From Granulicatella elegans (GTDB lineage Bacteria > Bacillota > Bacilli > Lactobacillales > Aerococcaceae), in the NCBI RefSeq assembly GCF_020735385.1, contig NZ_CP085953.1, positions 1,550,001-1,614,000 on the forward strand: 64,000 nucleotides of DNA, given 5' to 3'. Of this stretch, positions 17,190 through 28,333 are shown in pieces. The translations under genes and the position numbers were made by a program. Below the pieces are notes generated by a model that did no database searches, had not been told where the DNA came from, and saw nothing but the letters and a program-made list of their open reading frames with translations. Positions within the stretch are counted from its first letter, which is position 1. Each line of letters starts with the position of its first letter.

Positions 17190-18530
17190 CTAAATTAATA
17201 ACGGTAAAAAGACTTGTGCAATGCCTAGGAAAAAGAAAAATCCTAGAACGTCTGTTGCCGTTGTTACAAAGATGGTTGATGAAATGGCCGGGTCTAATTT
17301 CATAGCTTTTAATACTAAAGGTACAAAGAACCCAAAAATCGCTCCCACCATTAAATTCATTGCCATCGCTAAAACTACAATAATTGATAAATAAAAGTTT
17401 TGATAAGGAATATATAGCGCTAGCGCAGCTACAACTCCAGTAATAAGTCCATTCATACAGCCCAGAACAATTTCATTCCAAACATACTTTTTATCTTTTT
17501 CCAATGATAATTGTCCTAATGCAATTTCTTGAATTGCTAGAGCAAGAGTTTGAGAAGCTGAGTTTCCTCCCATTCCAGTAATAATCGGCATAGCAACCGC
17601 AAGTACAACCACTTGTTCAATCGTTGATTGGAACATACCAACAACCGCTGAAGCCATAAAGGCTGTAATTAAATTAATTAATAACCAAGGTGTCCGTTTC
17701 TTAATAGACTCAATAAATGGGCCACCAATTCTTTCTGACCCTTCAACCCCGCTAATTAAAAGCATATCTTCATGATGCTCTTCTTGAAGAACGTGGACGA
17801 TATCATCAATGGTAATAATCCCAATTAAAACGCCCTTTGTACTTACTACGGGAACAACTGATAAGTCATATTTTGAAGATAGACGAGCTACTTCCTCTTG
17901 GTCTTCTTCAGGTACAACAGAAATAATATTTGTATGCATTAAATCGTGTAAACTGACATCTAATTCATTCGTAAATAAGTCACGAATATCAATCCAACCA
18001 ATTAATTGATTTTGGAATGTTGTGACAAAAATCGTATGAATGACTTCTGTATTTGGAGAAATTTCTCTTAACTTCGATAAAGTTTCTTCAACGGTTAAAT
18101 GTTCCTTCACAGAAATAAATTCTGTCGTCATAATCCCTCCGGCAGAATCTTGAGGATATTTTAACATCGTTTGAATTTCATCTTGAGAAGAACCCTTCAT
18201 CATATTCAAATATTTTTTACGAATTCCAATTGGCAGATTTCCTAAAATATCCACGATATCGTCATTAGACATTTGTTGAAATAATAATCCTACACGTCGG
18301 AACGGTAGTTTTTCTAACATTCGAATTTGAAGTTCAGGGTCACTCACTTCCAAAATGGAAGCTAATCGTGTATTGGAAATGGTATACATGAAGTTTTTAA
18401 GCACTTCATCAGTTACTTCTTCCAATCCTAGAGCAATATCGATTGGATAATTCTGGTTGAATAATTCCCTAATTCTTTTGACATCTTTCGATTCAACCAT
18501 TTGTTCAATGACTTTGGACATATCCATCAT
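17190..18530 (-). CDS. mgtE: MgtE-family magnesium transporter
   Basis: This 446-residue Mg2+ channel has the full MgtE layout: a cytoplasmic superhelical N domain (residues 1-125), two CBS domains (about 130-250) that sense intracellular Mg2+, and five transmembrane helices from about residue 280. The pore-helix block PIITGMGGNSASQTLALAI is conserved. The ATG at 18530 follows GGAG with 6-nt spacing. It is upstream of lepA. Confidence 0.94.
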   Translation of the reverse strand: MMDMSKVIEQMVESKDVKRIRELFNQNYPIDIALGLEEVTDEVLKNFMYTISNTRLASILEVSDPELQIRMLEKLPFRRVGLLFQQMSNDDIVDILGNLPIGIRKKYLNMMKGSSQDEIQTMLKYPQDSAGGIMTTEFISVKEHLTVEETLSKLREISPNTEVIHTIFVTTFQNQLIGWIDIRDLFTNELDVSLHDLMHTNIISVVPEEDQEEVARLSSKYDLSVVPVVSTKGVLIGIITIDDIVHVLQEEHHEDMLLISGVEGSERIGGPFIESIKKRTPWLLINLITAFMASAVVGMFQSTIEQVVVLAVAMPIITGMGGNSASQTLALAIQEIALGQLSLEKDKKYVWNEIVLGCMNGLITGVVAALALYIPYQNFYLSIIVVLAMAMNLMVGAIFGFFVPLVLKAMKLDPAISSTIFVTTATDVLGFFFFLGIAQVFLPLLI

Positions 18531-18584
18531 TTATCACTCCATTCTGTAAACATACTATTAGTAGTATACCATATTTTAACAATA

Positions 18585-18614
18585 TAAAAAAAGAGATACC
18601 CTCAAGATATCTCT
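18585..18614 (-). terminator. Probable terminator distal to dnaJ
   Basis: AGAGATA (18592-18598) pairs with TATCTCT (18608-18614), and a T-run follows on the minus strand. It lies beyond the repeat element at 18661 and before mgtE. Confidence 0.6.
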
Positions 18615-18660
18615 GTTGTTTGATAGATTATTTTACATGAAAAAGCACACGAAGAACAAA

Positions 18661-18738
18661 AAAGACTTCCTAAAGTAGTATGAGCAATGAGACACCAAAG
18701 GTGGCTACTGGCGTCCTATTGCTACAACGGAAAAGTCT
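18661..18738. repeat. Modular intergenic repeat, short form, core on plus strand (copy 3)
   Basis: Outer arms AGACTTCC/GGAAAAGTCT and AGTAGTA/TATTGCT enclose the core GAGCAATGAGACACC-AAA-GGTGGCTACTGGCGTCCT. The accessory hairpins of the long form are absent. It lies 5 nt past the dnaJ stop codon. Confidence 0.8.
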
Positions 18739-18743
18739 ATTCT

Positions 18744-19913
18744 TTACTTAAAACTGTCCTTAAACGCATCCTTCATTTTATCGAAGAAAGTTCCTTCACC
18801 CTCAACATGAGTACCCGCTTCTTTTGCGAAAATCTGCATCGCCTCACGTTGCTTATCCGTTAAATGCTTAGGCGTTACAACACGGACCGTAACATGCTGA
18901 TCACCCATGCCGCCACCATGAAGTCTAGGCGCACCTTTTCCTCTTAAACGAAGAACCGTACCAGATTGAGTACCCGCAGGAACTTTTAATTTTACCTTGC
19001 CGTGAACAGTTGGTACATCCACTTCATCTCCTAATGCAGCTTGAGCAAAGTTGATTGGAAGTTCGTAGAAAATATCCGCCCCTTCACGTTCAAATGTATC
19101 ACTCTTAGCAACACGGAAAATTACATATAAGTCGCCATAAGGGCCGCCATTAACTCCAGCTTCTCCTTGTCCACGTAATGGCATTTGGTTTCCATTTTCA
19201 ACACCGGCTGGGACTTTCACTTTCACTTTATGCGTTTCTTCTACATGTTTGTGCCCATGACAAGTTTCACATTTTTCTTTGATTTCTTGACCAGTACCAC
19301 CACAGACATCACACGTTGTTTGAGACATCATTCTACCAAATGGTGTTGCTCTTTCAACATTAATCACACCTGCGCCATGACATTTCGAACAAGTTACTGG
19401 ATCTGTACCAGGTTTTGCACCCGAACCATGACAAGTTTCACATTCTGCATTACGATGGTAATGGATCACTTCTTCCTTACCAAAAATCGCTTCTTCAAAT
19501 GTTAAGTCCATGACATATTGTAAATCTGCGCCTTGACGTGGCATATTGGCACGATTTCCACGACGAGCACCGCCGCCACCAAAGAAAGTATCGAAAATAT
19601 CTTCGAATCCACCTGTGTAACTTCCAGAGAATCCTTGACCTCCGAATCCACCAAAGCCTCCAAAACCTCCACCAGAAAATCCAGAGTTTGGATCATAGGA
19701 AGCATGCCCATATTGATCATACGCAGCACGTTTTTGACTATCACTTAAAATTTCATAAGCTTCTGCTATTTCTTTAAATTTTTCTTCCGCTCCAGCTTCT
19801 TTATTAATATCTGGATGGTATTGTTTGGATAATTTACGATAAGCTCGTTTTATATCTGCATCAGAGGCATCTTTGGAGACTCCGAGTACTTCATATAAAT
19901 CACGTTTTGCCAC
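18744..19913 (-). CDS. dnaJ: Chaperone protein DnaJ
   Basis: The co-chaperone that stimulates the DnaK ATPase. It has a J domain with HPD in [11 protein letters not shown], a Gly/Phe-rich linker ([12 protein letters not shown]), four zinc-binding repeats ([32 protein letters not shown], the last lacking the usual final Gly) and the C-terminal substrate-binding domain. The GTG at 19913 lies about 7 nt from GGAGG and gives the usual [11 protein letters not shown] start; two ATG codons directly before it are too close to the ribosome-binding site. Last gene of the hrcA-grpE-dnaK-dnaJ cluster. Confidence 0.96.
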   Translation of the reverse strand: MAKRDLYEVLGVSKDASDADIKRAYRKLSKQYHPDINKEAGAEEKFKEIAEAYEILSDSQKRAAYDQYGHASYDPNSGFSGGGFGGFGGFGGQGFSGSYTGGFEDIFDTFFGGGGARRGNRANMPRQGADLQYVMDLTFEEAIFGKEEVIHYHRNAECETCHGSGAKPGTDPVTCSKCHGAGVINVERATPFGRMMSQTTCDVCGGTGQEIKEKCETCHGHKHVEETHKVKVKVPAGVENGNQMPLRGQGEAGVNGGPYGDLYVIFRVAKSDTFEREGADIFYELPINFAQAALGDEVDVPTVHGKVKLKVPAGTQSGTVLRLRGKGAPRLHGGGMGDQHVTVRVVTPKHLTDKQREAMQIFAKEAGTHVEGEGTFFDKMKDAFKDSFK

Positions 19914-19944
19914 CATCATCCCTCCTTATCATATCATTCTACAA

Positions 19945-19978
19945 AAGAGCGAGTGGAAGAATTTCTCCCACTCTTATT
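19945..19978 (-). terminator. Hairpin between dnaK and dnaJ
   Basis: GAGTGG-AGAA and TTCT-CCACTC form an imperfect stem followed on the minus strand by CTCTTTT. It could attenuate transcription into dnaJ or protect the 3' end of dnaK mRNA. The role is inferred. Confidence 0.5.
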
Positions 19979-19995
19979 TGCTCTATATTGCTATA

Positions 19996-21858
<1,863 letters not shown>

Positions 21859-21867
21859 TTACTTGGC

Positions 21868-22431
21868 TTATTGAGAGACGATAACCATCGCTGGTCTTAA
21901 TACACGATCTTTCAATACATAGCCTTTTTGAAACACTTGAACAACGACATCACTTTCTTGTCCTTCTTCAGCTGGAACAGCTTGAACAGCGTGATGTTTA
22001 TTTGGGTCAAATGGTTGATTTAATGCTTCGATTTCTTCAATGCCTTCTTCTTTTAGGGCATATAAGAAACCTTCATATACCATTTCGACTCCTTTTTTCA
22101 GATTTTTCGCTTCTTCTGATTCACTAGGTGAAGCAATCGCTCTTTCTAGATTATCAATCACATTCAATAAGTTTTGTGCTAAAGATTGACTACGATACTT
22201 TGCTGCATCTTGTCGCTCTTTTGCATTTCGCTTTTGAATATTCGCAATTTCTGCAGATAAGCGATATACTTGGTCATTTAATTGAGAAATTTCTTGTTGT
22301 AATTTTTCTTCAACAGAAAGTTCAACTTCTTCGGTTTCTTCGACAGTTTCTTCAAACTCTTCTACTTCAGGAGATTTCTCTTCTTCTACTTCTTGAGTTT
22401 GTTGAACGTCTTTTTCTTCATTTGTTTCCAA
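21868..22431 (-). CDS. grpE: Nucleotide exchange factor GrpE
   Basis: This 187-residue protein promotes ADP release from DnaK. It has a highly acidic N-terminal tail (residues 1-45), a long dimerising coiled coil (about 45-110) and the beta-domain block HAVQAVPAEEGQESDVVVQVFQ...LKDRVLRPAMVIVSQ. It lies 14 nt downstream of hrcA and 39 nt upstream of dnaK, so it is part of the heat-shock operon. Confidence 0.96.
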   Translation of the reverse strand: METNEEKDVQQTQEVEEEKSPEVEEFEETVEETEEVELSVEEKLQQEISQLNDQVYRLSAEIANIQKRNAKERQDAAKYRSQSLAQNLLNVIDNLERAIASPSESEEAKNLKKGVEMVYEGFLYALKEEGIEEIEALNQPFDPNKHHAVQAVPAEEGQESDVVVQVFQKGYVLKDRVLRPAMVIVSQ

Positions 22432-22445
22432 GCTTCCATCTCCTT

Positions 22446-23486
22446 TTATAAGTTTCTATAATATTGCTCCATTGTTGTTGTGAGCTCTTCTTGTAATCCT
22501 TTGACAATTGATAGAACATTCGAATACGGCATATTTTTAGGTCCTAATAAAGCGATGATTCCTTTATCGTGTTTTGGAGTTTCATAGCTTGCTGTAATAA
22601 TACTAAATTCTCCTAATAATGGGTCGTTCATCTCAGATCCTAAACGAATTTGGATATCTCGGTTAGAAGGCATCACTAATTCGTGCATCTTTGATTGGTC
22701 ATCCATTAATCGATAAATTTCTTTTAAATGATGGACATCGGCATGTGAGTCGAAGTAATTTAATAAATATCTTCTTCCTGCAACATGGAGTCTATCTTGT
22801 TCAAATTGGTTCATCATATCTTGAATCACTTTGACAATTTGAATTTGAGAATTCATATATCGATTCATTAAAGCTGGTAAATCAGTCTTCAAACGTTGGA
22901 GAACAGTTTCTAGTGGCAAGCCAATCAATTCCTCATTGATCATTCGAACGACTTTATCTAAGTCGGAATCATCAATCGCACTTGGAATCGAGTACACTTT
23001 ATTTTCAACTAAACCATTGCTCATGACTAAAATTGCCATTACTTGGTTTAACCCTAGTCGAACGAGTCGAAATCCAGATAATGTAGCACTCCTTACTGCG
23101 GGTCCGATGGAAATCGTTGTGTAATTCGTCAGCGTCGACAATATATCTGCCGAAACTTTAAAGACATCTTGAATTTCCATGGTCGATTGCTGGAAAGTTT
23201 CACGGATTTGATTTCGAATGCTTAATGAAACAGGACTGTTCTGAACAGGTAAAATATTATCTAAATAATATCGATACCCTTGATTCGATGGAACTCGTCC
23301 TGAAGAGGAATGATTTTTTTCAAGGTATCCCATCTCTTCTAGCTTCATCATTTCATTTCGAATGGTTGCAGAACTTACTGCTAAACCCGTATGCTGCATC
23401 AACTTTTTTGATCCAACTGGTTCTAATGTTTCCGTATATAGTTGAATAATCGATTGTAAGATTAGCAATTGTCTATCGGTTAACAT
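22446..23486 (-). CDS. hrcA: Heat-inducible transcription repressor HrcA
   Basis: The 346-aa repressor has an N-terminal winged helix (MLTDRQLLILQSIIQLY...SSATIRNEMMKLEEMGYLEK) that binds CIRCE and a C-terminal GAF-like inserted domain. The ATG at 23486 is preceded by AGAGGTG at normal spacing. An in-frame GTG three codons earlier overlaps the ribosome-binding site and is rejected. First gene of the heat-shock operon, directly behind a CIRCE element, so it should be autoregulated with GroE-dependent feedback as in other Firmicutes. Confidence 0.96.
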   Translation of the reverse strand: MLTDRQLLILQSIIQLYTETLEPVGSKKLMQHTGLAVSSATIRNEMMKLEEMGYLEKNHSSSGRVPSNQGYRYYLDNILPVQNSPVSLSIRNQIRETFQQSTMEIQDVFKVSADILSTLTNYTTISIGPAVRSATLSGFRLVRLGLNQVMAILVMSNGLVENKVYSIPSAIDDSDLDKVVRMINEELIGLPLETVLQRLKTDLPALMNRYMNSQIQIVKVIQDMMNQFEQDRLHVAGRRYLLNYFDSHADVHHLKEIYRLMDDQSKMHELVMPSNRDIQIRLGSEMNDPLLGEFSIITASYETPKHDKGIIALLGPKNMPYSNVLSIVKGLQEELTTTMEQYYRNL

Positions 23487-23501
23487 TTTGGTCACCTCTC
23501 T

Positions 23502-23528
23502 TTAGCACTTGACTAAGACGAGTGCTAA
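23502..23528. promoter_or_regulatory. CIRCE operator of the heat-shock operon
   Basis: TTAGCACTT-N9-GAGTGCTAA matches the HrcA-binding consensus TTAGCACTC-N9-GAGTGCTAA with one mismatch in the plus-strand left arm. It sits between the promoter and the hrcA start. Confidence 0.95.
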
Positions 23529-23538
23529 CCACATGTAT

Positions 23539-23567
23539 AATTTATCATATTGGTCAAAGTAAGTCAA
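23539..23567 (-). promoter_or_regulatory. Promoter of hrcA-grpE-dnaK-dnaJ
   Basis: On the minus strand TTGACT (23567-23562) and TAAATT (23544-23539) are spaced by 17 bp. CIRCE begins 10 bp downstream, where HrcA would block initiation. Confidence 0.6.
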
Positions 23568-23622
23568 TAATAAAACACTCGGTCTTTAGTCTGATTTTAA
23601 AAATATTTTTGTTATAGAAAAA

Positions 23623-23657
23623 AGGCTATGTATCGGGATTTCTCCTTTACATAACCT
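23623..23657 (-). terminator. Terminator after the 41-codon ORF
   Basis: AGGCTATGTA (23623-23632) pairs with TACATAACCT (23648-23657). On the minus strand it is followed by a T-rich run, 20 nt past the small ORF stop codon. Confidence 0.7.
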
Positions 23658-23677
23658 AAAAATATTAAAAATTTTGA

Positions 23678-23803
23678 CTAATAGATGTAGTAGCAAGGTC
23701 GCAAGAAGCCAGCTAAAGCTGTCTCATTGATAAAAAACTTATTTTCTACTACATATCCTAATCTTGAATCAACAAGCGTTCCACCCTTTACTGCAATTTT
23801 CAT
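23678..23803 (-). CDS. Small ORF (41 aa), function unknown
   Basis: An ATG at 23803 follows GAGGTG with 6-nt spacing, giving MKIAVKGGTLVDSRL...NETALAGFLRPCYYIY. I do not recognise a family. The last 16 codons are made from a copy of the intergenic repeat core, so the element may have replaced the original C-terminus or been recruited as coding sequence. The N-terminal half resembles a small soluble beta-rich peptide more than a bacteriocin precursor. A terminator follows. Translation is plausible because of the good ribosome-binding site but unproven. Confidence 0.5.
   Translation of the reverse strand: MKIAVKGGTLVDSRLGYVVENKFFINETALAGFLRPCYYIY
23685..23754. repeat. Modular intergenic repeat, short form, core on minus strand (copy 4)
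   Basis: Outer arms ATGTAGTAG (23685-23693) and CTACTACAT (23746-23754) enclose the minus-strand core ATCAATGAGACAGC...GCTGGCTTCTTGCGACCT. It lies inside the 3' half of the 41-codon ORF. Confidence 0.75.
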
Positions 23804-23872
23804 CTCTATCACCTCTTGTTCACTTTTTGCTAGTGTAACATAGGATGGTAGAAATGGAAACAAAAGCGTATC

Positions 23873-23902
23873 AAAAAAACAGTTTGCTCTCGCAAACTGT
23901 TT
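23873..23902 (-). terminator. Terminator of efp
   Basis: AAACAGTTTGC and GCAAACTGTTT form a perfect stem around a short loop, with a T-run on the minus strand. It starts 15 nt past the efp stop codon. Confidence 0.9.
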
Positions 23903-23916
23903 CTTCTCTTTATTCA

Positions 23917-24480
23917 TTATTTAGTTGCACGACGTACGTATGTACCTTCTGAAGTGTTTACTTCTAAGTACTCGCCAGCTTCGATGAAGTCTGGAACGTT
24001 TACGACTAATCCTGTTTCCATTGTTGCTGGTTTACCAGAACCTGTAACAGTAGCACCTTTAATTGATGGTTGAGTTTCAGTTACTTGTAATACAACTGTT
24101 GAAGGTAATGAAACCCCAATTACTTCTGTTCCGTAGAATTGGATTTTAACTTCCATGTTTTCCAAAATGTATTTCAATTCGTTTTCGATTGTTTCTTCTG
24201 GAATTTCATACTGTTCATAGCTTTCTAAGTCCATGAATACACCAACATTATCTTGGCTGTATAAGTATTGAACGTCTTTTGTATCGATGTGAGCACGTTC
24301 TACTTTTTCATCAGGTCTCATTGTAGTATCAACTGTTGATCCATTACGAACGTCACGGATTTTCATACGCATTACAGTATTTCCTTTACCTGGTTTGTGG
24401 TGGCTGATTTCCAACACTTTAATTAATTTTCCATCAAGAATGAAAGTCATTCCTGCTTTTAAATCACTTACGTTAATCAT
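23917..24480 (-). CDS. efp: Elongation factor P
   Basis: The 187-aa, three-domain EF-P relieves ribosome stalling at polyproline. The loop [11 protein letters not shown] near residue 30 carries the conserved modifiable Lys, and the C-terminal OB domain ends [26 protein letters not shown], the normal family end. Monocistronic, with its own terminator. The EF-P modification genes are not visible in the window. Confidence 0.97.
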   Translation of the reverse strand: MINVSDLKAGMTFILDGKLIKVLEISHHKPGKGNTVMRMKIRDVRNGSTVDTTMRPDEKVERAHIDTKDVQYLYSQDNVGVFMDLESYEQYEIPEETIENELKYILENMEVKIQFYGTEVIGVSLPSTVVLQVTETQPSIKGATVTGSGKPATMETGLVVNVPDFIEAGEYLEVNTSEGTYVRRATK

Positions 24481-24541
24481 GTTAACTCTCCTTCGTATTT
24501 TGTTTACTATACGTTTATACCATATTTTTTAGAAAAATGCA

Positions 24542-25837
24542 CTAGTCAAGTCCAACTCTGTGGAAAATTTCATCAACTTGTCGAATATGATAGTGATAAT
24601 CAAAGGCCTCATTCAATTCTTCAGCTGTTAAATGGGACATTATTTCTTCGTGGTTTTCAATAATTTCTCTAAATGAACGTTGTTCATCCCACGCTAAGGC
24701 TGTACATGGTTGTACTAAGTCATAAGCTTTTTCACGGCTTAATCCTTTATCAATTAATTTTAATAGAACACGTTGGCTATAAATTAATCCAAATGTTGCA
24801 TCCATGTTTTTAAGCATACGATCAGGGAATACCGTTAAGTTTTTTACAATATTACCAAAACGATTTAACATATAATTTAATAAAATCGTGCTATCTGGAA
24901 TAATGATACGTTCTGCAGAAGAATGCGAAATATCTCGTTCATGCCATAAGTTGACATTTTCATACGCTGTTATCATATGTCCACGAATCACTCTTGATAA
25001 GCCAGCCATATTTTCTGAACCGATTGGGTTTCTCTTATGAGGCATTGCAGAAGAACCTTTTTGACCTTTTGCGAAAAATTCTTCAACTTCACGTGTTTCT
25101 GATTTTTGCAAGCCACGAATTTCTGTAGCGAATTTTTCAATACTCGTTGCAATTAAAGCGATTGTTGAAATATAGTCCGCATGTAAATCTCTCGATAAAA
25201 TTTGTGTTGAAATTTCTTGTGGCCGAATTTGTAACTTCTCACAAACATATGCTTCTACTGAAGTTGGAATATTGGCAAAAGTTCCAACGGCTCCACTAAT
25301 TTTACCAGCTTCTACGCCCTGAGCAGCACGTTCAAATCGTTCGATATTCCGTTTCATTTCTGAATACCATAATGCAAGCTTCAACCCAAAAGTCGTTGGC
25401 TCTGCATGTACCCCATGCGTTCTTCCCATACATACAGTATATTTATGTTCAAGCGCTTTTTGTTGGACAATCTCTAAGAAACGTCTTAAGTCTTTTCGTA
25501 AAATATCATTCGTTTGCTTTAATTGATAGCCATAGGCAGTATCGACAACATCTGTACTTGTTAGACCATAATGAACCCATTTACGTTCTTCCCCTAACGT
25601 TTCACTCACAGCACGAGTAAAGGCTACAACGTCGTGTCTTGTTTCTTCTTCAATTTCTAAAATTCTTTCCACTGAAAAACTAGCATTATCACGAATTTTT
25701 TGAACATCTTCTTTAGGAATCTCTCCTAACTCTGCCCATGCTTCGCAAGCTAAAATCTCAACTTCTAACCAACAACGATAACGATTTTCATCTGACCAAA
25801 TATTGGCCATTTCCGGTCTTGTGTAACGAGTAATCAT
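24542..25837 (-). CDS. purB: Adenylosuccinate lyase
   Basis: At 431 aa this is the normal size for PurB, which cleaves SAICAR and adenylosuccinate in purine synthesis. The fumarase-superfamily signature [16 protein letters not shown] (about residue 262) carries the catalytic Ser loop, and [15 protein letters not shown] contributes the active-site His. It is the last gene of a minus-strand run truB-ribF-GNAT-purB with gaps of about 15 nt or less, suggesting one transcript. Confidence 0.97.
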   Translation of the reverse strand: MITRYTRPEMANIWSDENRYRCWLEVEILACEAWAELGEIPKEDVQKIRDNASFSVERILEIEEETRHDVVAFTRAVSETLGEERKWVHYGLTSTDVVDTAYGYQLKQTNDILRKDLRRFLEIVQQKALEHKYTVCMGRTHGVHAEPTTFGLKLALWYSEMKRNIERFERAAQGVEAGKISGAVGTFANIPTSVEAYVCEKLQIRPQEISTQILSRDLHADYISTIALIATSIEKFATEIRGLQKSETREVEEFFAKGQKGSSAMPHKRNPIGSENMAGLSRVIRGHMITAYENVNLWHERDISHSSAERIIIPDSTILLNYMLNRFGNIVKNLTVFPDRMLKNMDATFGLIYSQRVLLKLIDKGLSREKAYDLVQPCTALAWDEQRSFREIIENHEEIMSHLTAEELNEAFDYHYHIRQVDEIFHRVGLD

Positions 25838-25848
25838 ACAAATGCCTC

Positions 25849-26280
25849 CTATTTTAAAATCATATCTATATGTTCAATTCCAACTAGCTGATAAGGTGGT
25901 GACCAAACTTCAAAGCCTAATGATTCGTAAAACTGTTGTAAATACGTTTGTGCATGAATCATAATCGGCTGATCAACATACCATTCCTGACAAATTTCTA
26001 TCGCTCTTTCTATCAGAGCTCTTCCTTTTCCTTGTTTACGATGAGCTTCATCCACAATGACACGTCCAACATGAGCTCCATCTACTTCTTGGAAGATTCG
26101 TAAATAAGCAATTACTTTACCAGTTTCATCTGTTTCGAATAAATGCCACGCTCGTTTATCAATCTCATCTATTTCTTGATAATTTAATTGTTGTTCAACC
26201 ATAAAGGTTTGAATTCTTGCTTTATAAATTTCAATAACTTCATTTTTCGATAATTCGTCAAAATTTTTCAAGTACCACAT
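25849..26280 (-). CDS. ElaA-type GNAT N-acetyltransferase
   Basis: The likely start at 26280 ([15 protein letters not shown]) follows GAGG at 6-nt spacing, giving 143 residues. It is a GNAT of the ElaA group, with the acetyl-CoA-binding segment [22 protein letters not shown] and the typical N-terminal block [21 protein letters not shown]. The substrate is unknown. It is tightly packed between ribF and purB, and the start four codons earlier overlaps the ribF stop. Confidence 0.84.
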   Translation of the reverse strand: MWYLKNFDELSKNEVIEIYKARIQTFMVEQQLNYQEIDEIDKRAWHLFETDETGKVIAYLRIFQEVDGAHVGRVIVDEAHRKQGKGRALIERAIEICQEWYVDQPIMIHAQTYLQQFYESLGFEVWSPPYQLVGIEHIDMILK

Positions 26281-26291
26281 ATTTAACCTCA

Positions 26292-27233
26292 TTATTTTTC
26301 AAAATATTTTTTAGTATTTACTTCATCTTCTTTTAATTGTGCAATAAGTGCTTCTAATCCATCGAATTTTAATTCGTCTCGTAAATAATGCAACCATTTT
26401 ACTCTTACTGAGAATTCATAAATATCTCTTTGGAAATCTAAAATATAAACTTCAATTGTAATTTTCGTTACATCATTAAACGTTGGATTCACTCCAATCG
26501 AAGCCATCGCAGGATACCACTTATCTTCTACTTGAATTTCTACTATGTAAACTCCCTTTTTTAATAAATAAGTGTCCGTTGAAACATCAATATTCGCTGT
26601 TGGAAATCCTAATAAGGCACTCCCACGTCCAAAACCATGAACCACTTTTCCAATCATCGTATATTCATAGCCTAATAGTGCATTTGCTTCTTCGATTTGA
26701 CCGGTTTCTAAATATTGTCGAATAGCGGTTGAACCAATCTTTTGCTCTTCAGTTTGTTGTTCTGAGATTGTTACAATCGAGAATCTTTCTTTTGCATATG
26801 TCGGTAATAATTCCATATTGGCAATATCTTTTTTCCCATAAGTATAATCAAATCCAGCTACAACTGCTACAGCATTTAGCCCAACTATGTATTGATCAAC
26901 AAATTCTTGAGGACTTAATGAAGCAAATTCTTTTGTAAAATCAATAACGTAAAAAATATCTACACCAAATTCTTCTAATAACTCTACCTTTCTTTCAAAG
27001 GGTGATAGATATTGTAATTCGTCTGGATCTGCTCCTTGGACGATAATGGAAGGATGATGGTCAAATGACATTAATGCTAATTTAACGCCTAGTTCTTGAG
27101 CTTGTTCCTTTGCTTGTTGAATCACTTTCTGATGCCCTAAATGAATCCCATCAAAAAATCCAAGTGCTAACACAATCGGTTCTTGAACAATTTGAGAAGA
27201 CTGATAAGGATGGGTGATTTTTATAATTTGCAT
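26292..27233 (-). CDS. ribF: Bifunctional riboflavin kinase/FAD synthetase
   Basis: This 313-aa enzyme converts riboflavin to FMN and FAD. The N-terminal nucleotidyltransferase has LGFFDGIHLGHQKVIQQA and STAIRQYLETG, and the C-terminal flavokinase has GRGSALLGFPTANI and the GVNPTF block. It is 15 nt downstream of truB, the usual truB-ribF arrangement in Firmicutes. No anomalies. Confidence 0.96.
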   Translation of the reverse strand: MQIIKITHPYQSSQIVQEPIVLALGFFDGIHLGHQKVIQQAKEQAQELGVKLALMSFDHHPSIIVQGADPDELQYLSPFERKVELLEEFGVDIFYVIDFTKEFASLSPQEFVDQYIVGLNAVAVVAGFDYTYGKKDIANMELLPTYAKERFSIVTISEQQTEEQKIGSTAIRQYLETGQIEEANALLGYEYTMIGKVVHGFGRGSALLGFPTANIDVSTDTYLLKKGVYIVEIQVEDKWYPAMASIGVNPTFNDVTKITIEVYILDFQRDIYEFSVRVKWLHYLRDELKFDGLEALIAQLKEDEVNTKKYFEK

Positions 27234-27248
27234 GTTATCTCTCTTTCT

Positions 27249-28151
27249 TTAAAACATTTTAATCGGTTTTAATAGTCCTTTTTTCTCAGGATGAGGTCCG
27301 TATAAGGCTATTAATTCACCTTCAATATAAAAAGTTGAAGGTTCTATCACTTGAGGTAATTCTGCTGTTGTTAAAATGGCTCCATTTTTCACTTTTGTAA
27401 CGAATTCTTCACTCACATCCACTCTAGGATATGTTTCAAATACTTCTTCTAAAGGTCGAAGGATGGATGAAGCTTGATGTTGTTCTACTAAAGCCTCTAA
27501 TTGTGATAATGTCACACATTGTTCTGACATAAATGGGCCACTTTTAATACGAGTTAATTGCGACATATGAGAAGGTACTCCTAATTTTTCTCCTAAATCA
27601 ACAGCTAATGTACGAACATAAGTCCCTTTACTACAGCTAACTTCAAAGGTCCATTTTTGTGTTTTCGTCGCTTCATCATATTCAGGAGTCGAAGTACGTT
27701 TAAACTCGTATATATTCACTTTTCTTTCTGGACGTTCAACGGATTCTCCTTTTCGAGCATATTCGTATAGTCTTTTACCATTAACTTTCACAGCAGAATA
27801 CATTGGAGGAATTTGAGTAATTTCTCCTTGAAAAGTTTCCATCATAGCATCAATTTGATTAATGGTAAATGGAGTCATTATCGCTTCTTGTTTCACAATT
27901 TCTCCATGAGCATCTTCTGTTGCAGTAGCAATCCCTAAACAAATCTCTCCTTGATAGACTTTATTAGATTCTAATAAATACTCTACCACTTTTGTTGCTT
28001 TTCCAACACAAATTGGCAAAACACCATCTACTTCTGGATCTAAAGTACCTGAATGACCTACTTTTTTCGTTTGTAATAAGCGTCTCACTTTAAAGACACA
28101 GTCGAATGAAGTCATCCCTTTTTCTTTCCATAATGGTAAAATTCCGTCCAT
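27249..28151 (-). CDS. truB: tRNA pseudouridine(55) synthase
   Basis: TruB makes pseudouridine 55 in the T-loop of tRNAs. The start at 28151 (MDGILPLWKEKGMTSFDCV, behind AAAGGAAG) gives 300 aa; 18 upstream in-frame codons lack a ribosome-binding site. The catalytic Asp lies in GHSGTLDPEVDGVLPI, and the KGTYVRTL block and a C-terminal PUA-like tail (SEEFVTKVKNGAILTTAEL) follow. First gene of the truB-ribF-GNAT-purB run. Confidence 0.95.
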   Translation of the reverse strand: MDGILPLWKEKGMTSFDCVFKVRRLLQTKKVGHSGTLDPEVDGVLPICVGKATKVVEYLLESNKVYQGEICLGIATATEDAHGEIVKQEAIMTPFTINQIDAMMETFQGEITQIPPMYSAVKVNGKRLYEYARKGESVERPERKVNIYEFKRTSTPEYDEATKTQKWTFEVSCSKGTYVRTLAVDLGEKLGVPSHMSQLTRIKSGPFMSEQCVTLSQLEALVEQHQASSILRPLEEVFETYPRVDVSEEFVTKVKNGAILTTAELPQVIEPSTFYIEGELIALYGPHPEKKGLLKPIKMF

Positions 28152-28333
28152 TGTTTTCTTCCTTTTTCCATAAATTTTACTTAATAACTTATCATATTTT
28201 ATCATAGATTTTCTTAAAAAAAAACAAATCCTATGCTGGAACGCATCTCTTATCTTAGTAAAAAATATTATGCTAGGTGTTTTGTAAAAAATATGCTATG
28301 ATAGAAATATATTAAGTTAAAAGGAGTGACAAC

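Noticed and set aside
18744-19913. DnaJ start at either upstream ATG (19919 or 19916)
   Set aside because: Both ATG codons directly follow the AAGGAGG site with 1-4 nt spacing; the GTG at 19913 has normal spacing and gives the family N-terminus.
28206-28333. A promoter for degV
   Set aside because: TATGAT at 28297 is a possible -10 box, but no -35 sequence at the right distance is convincing.
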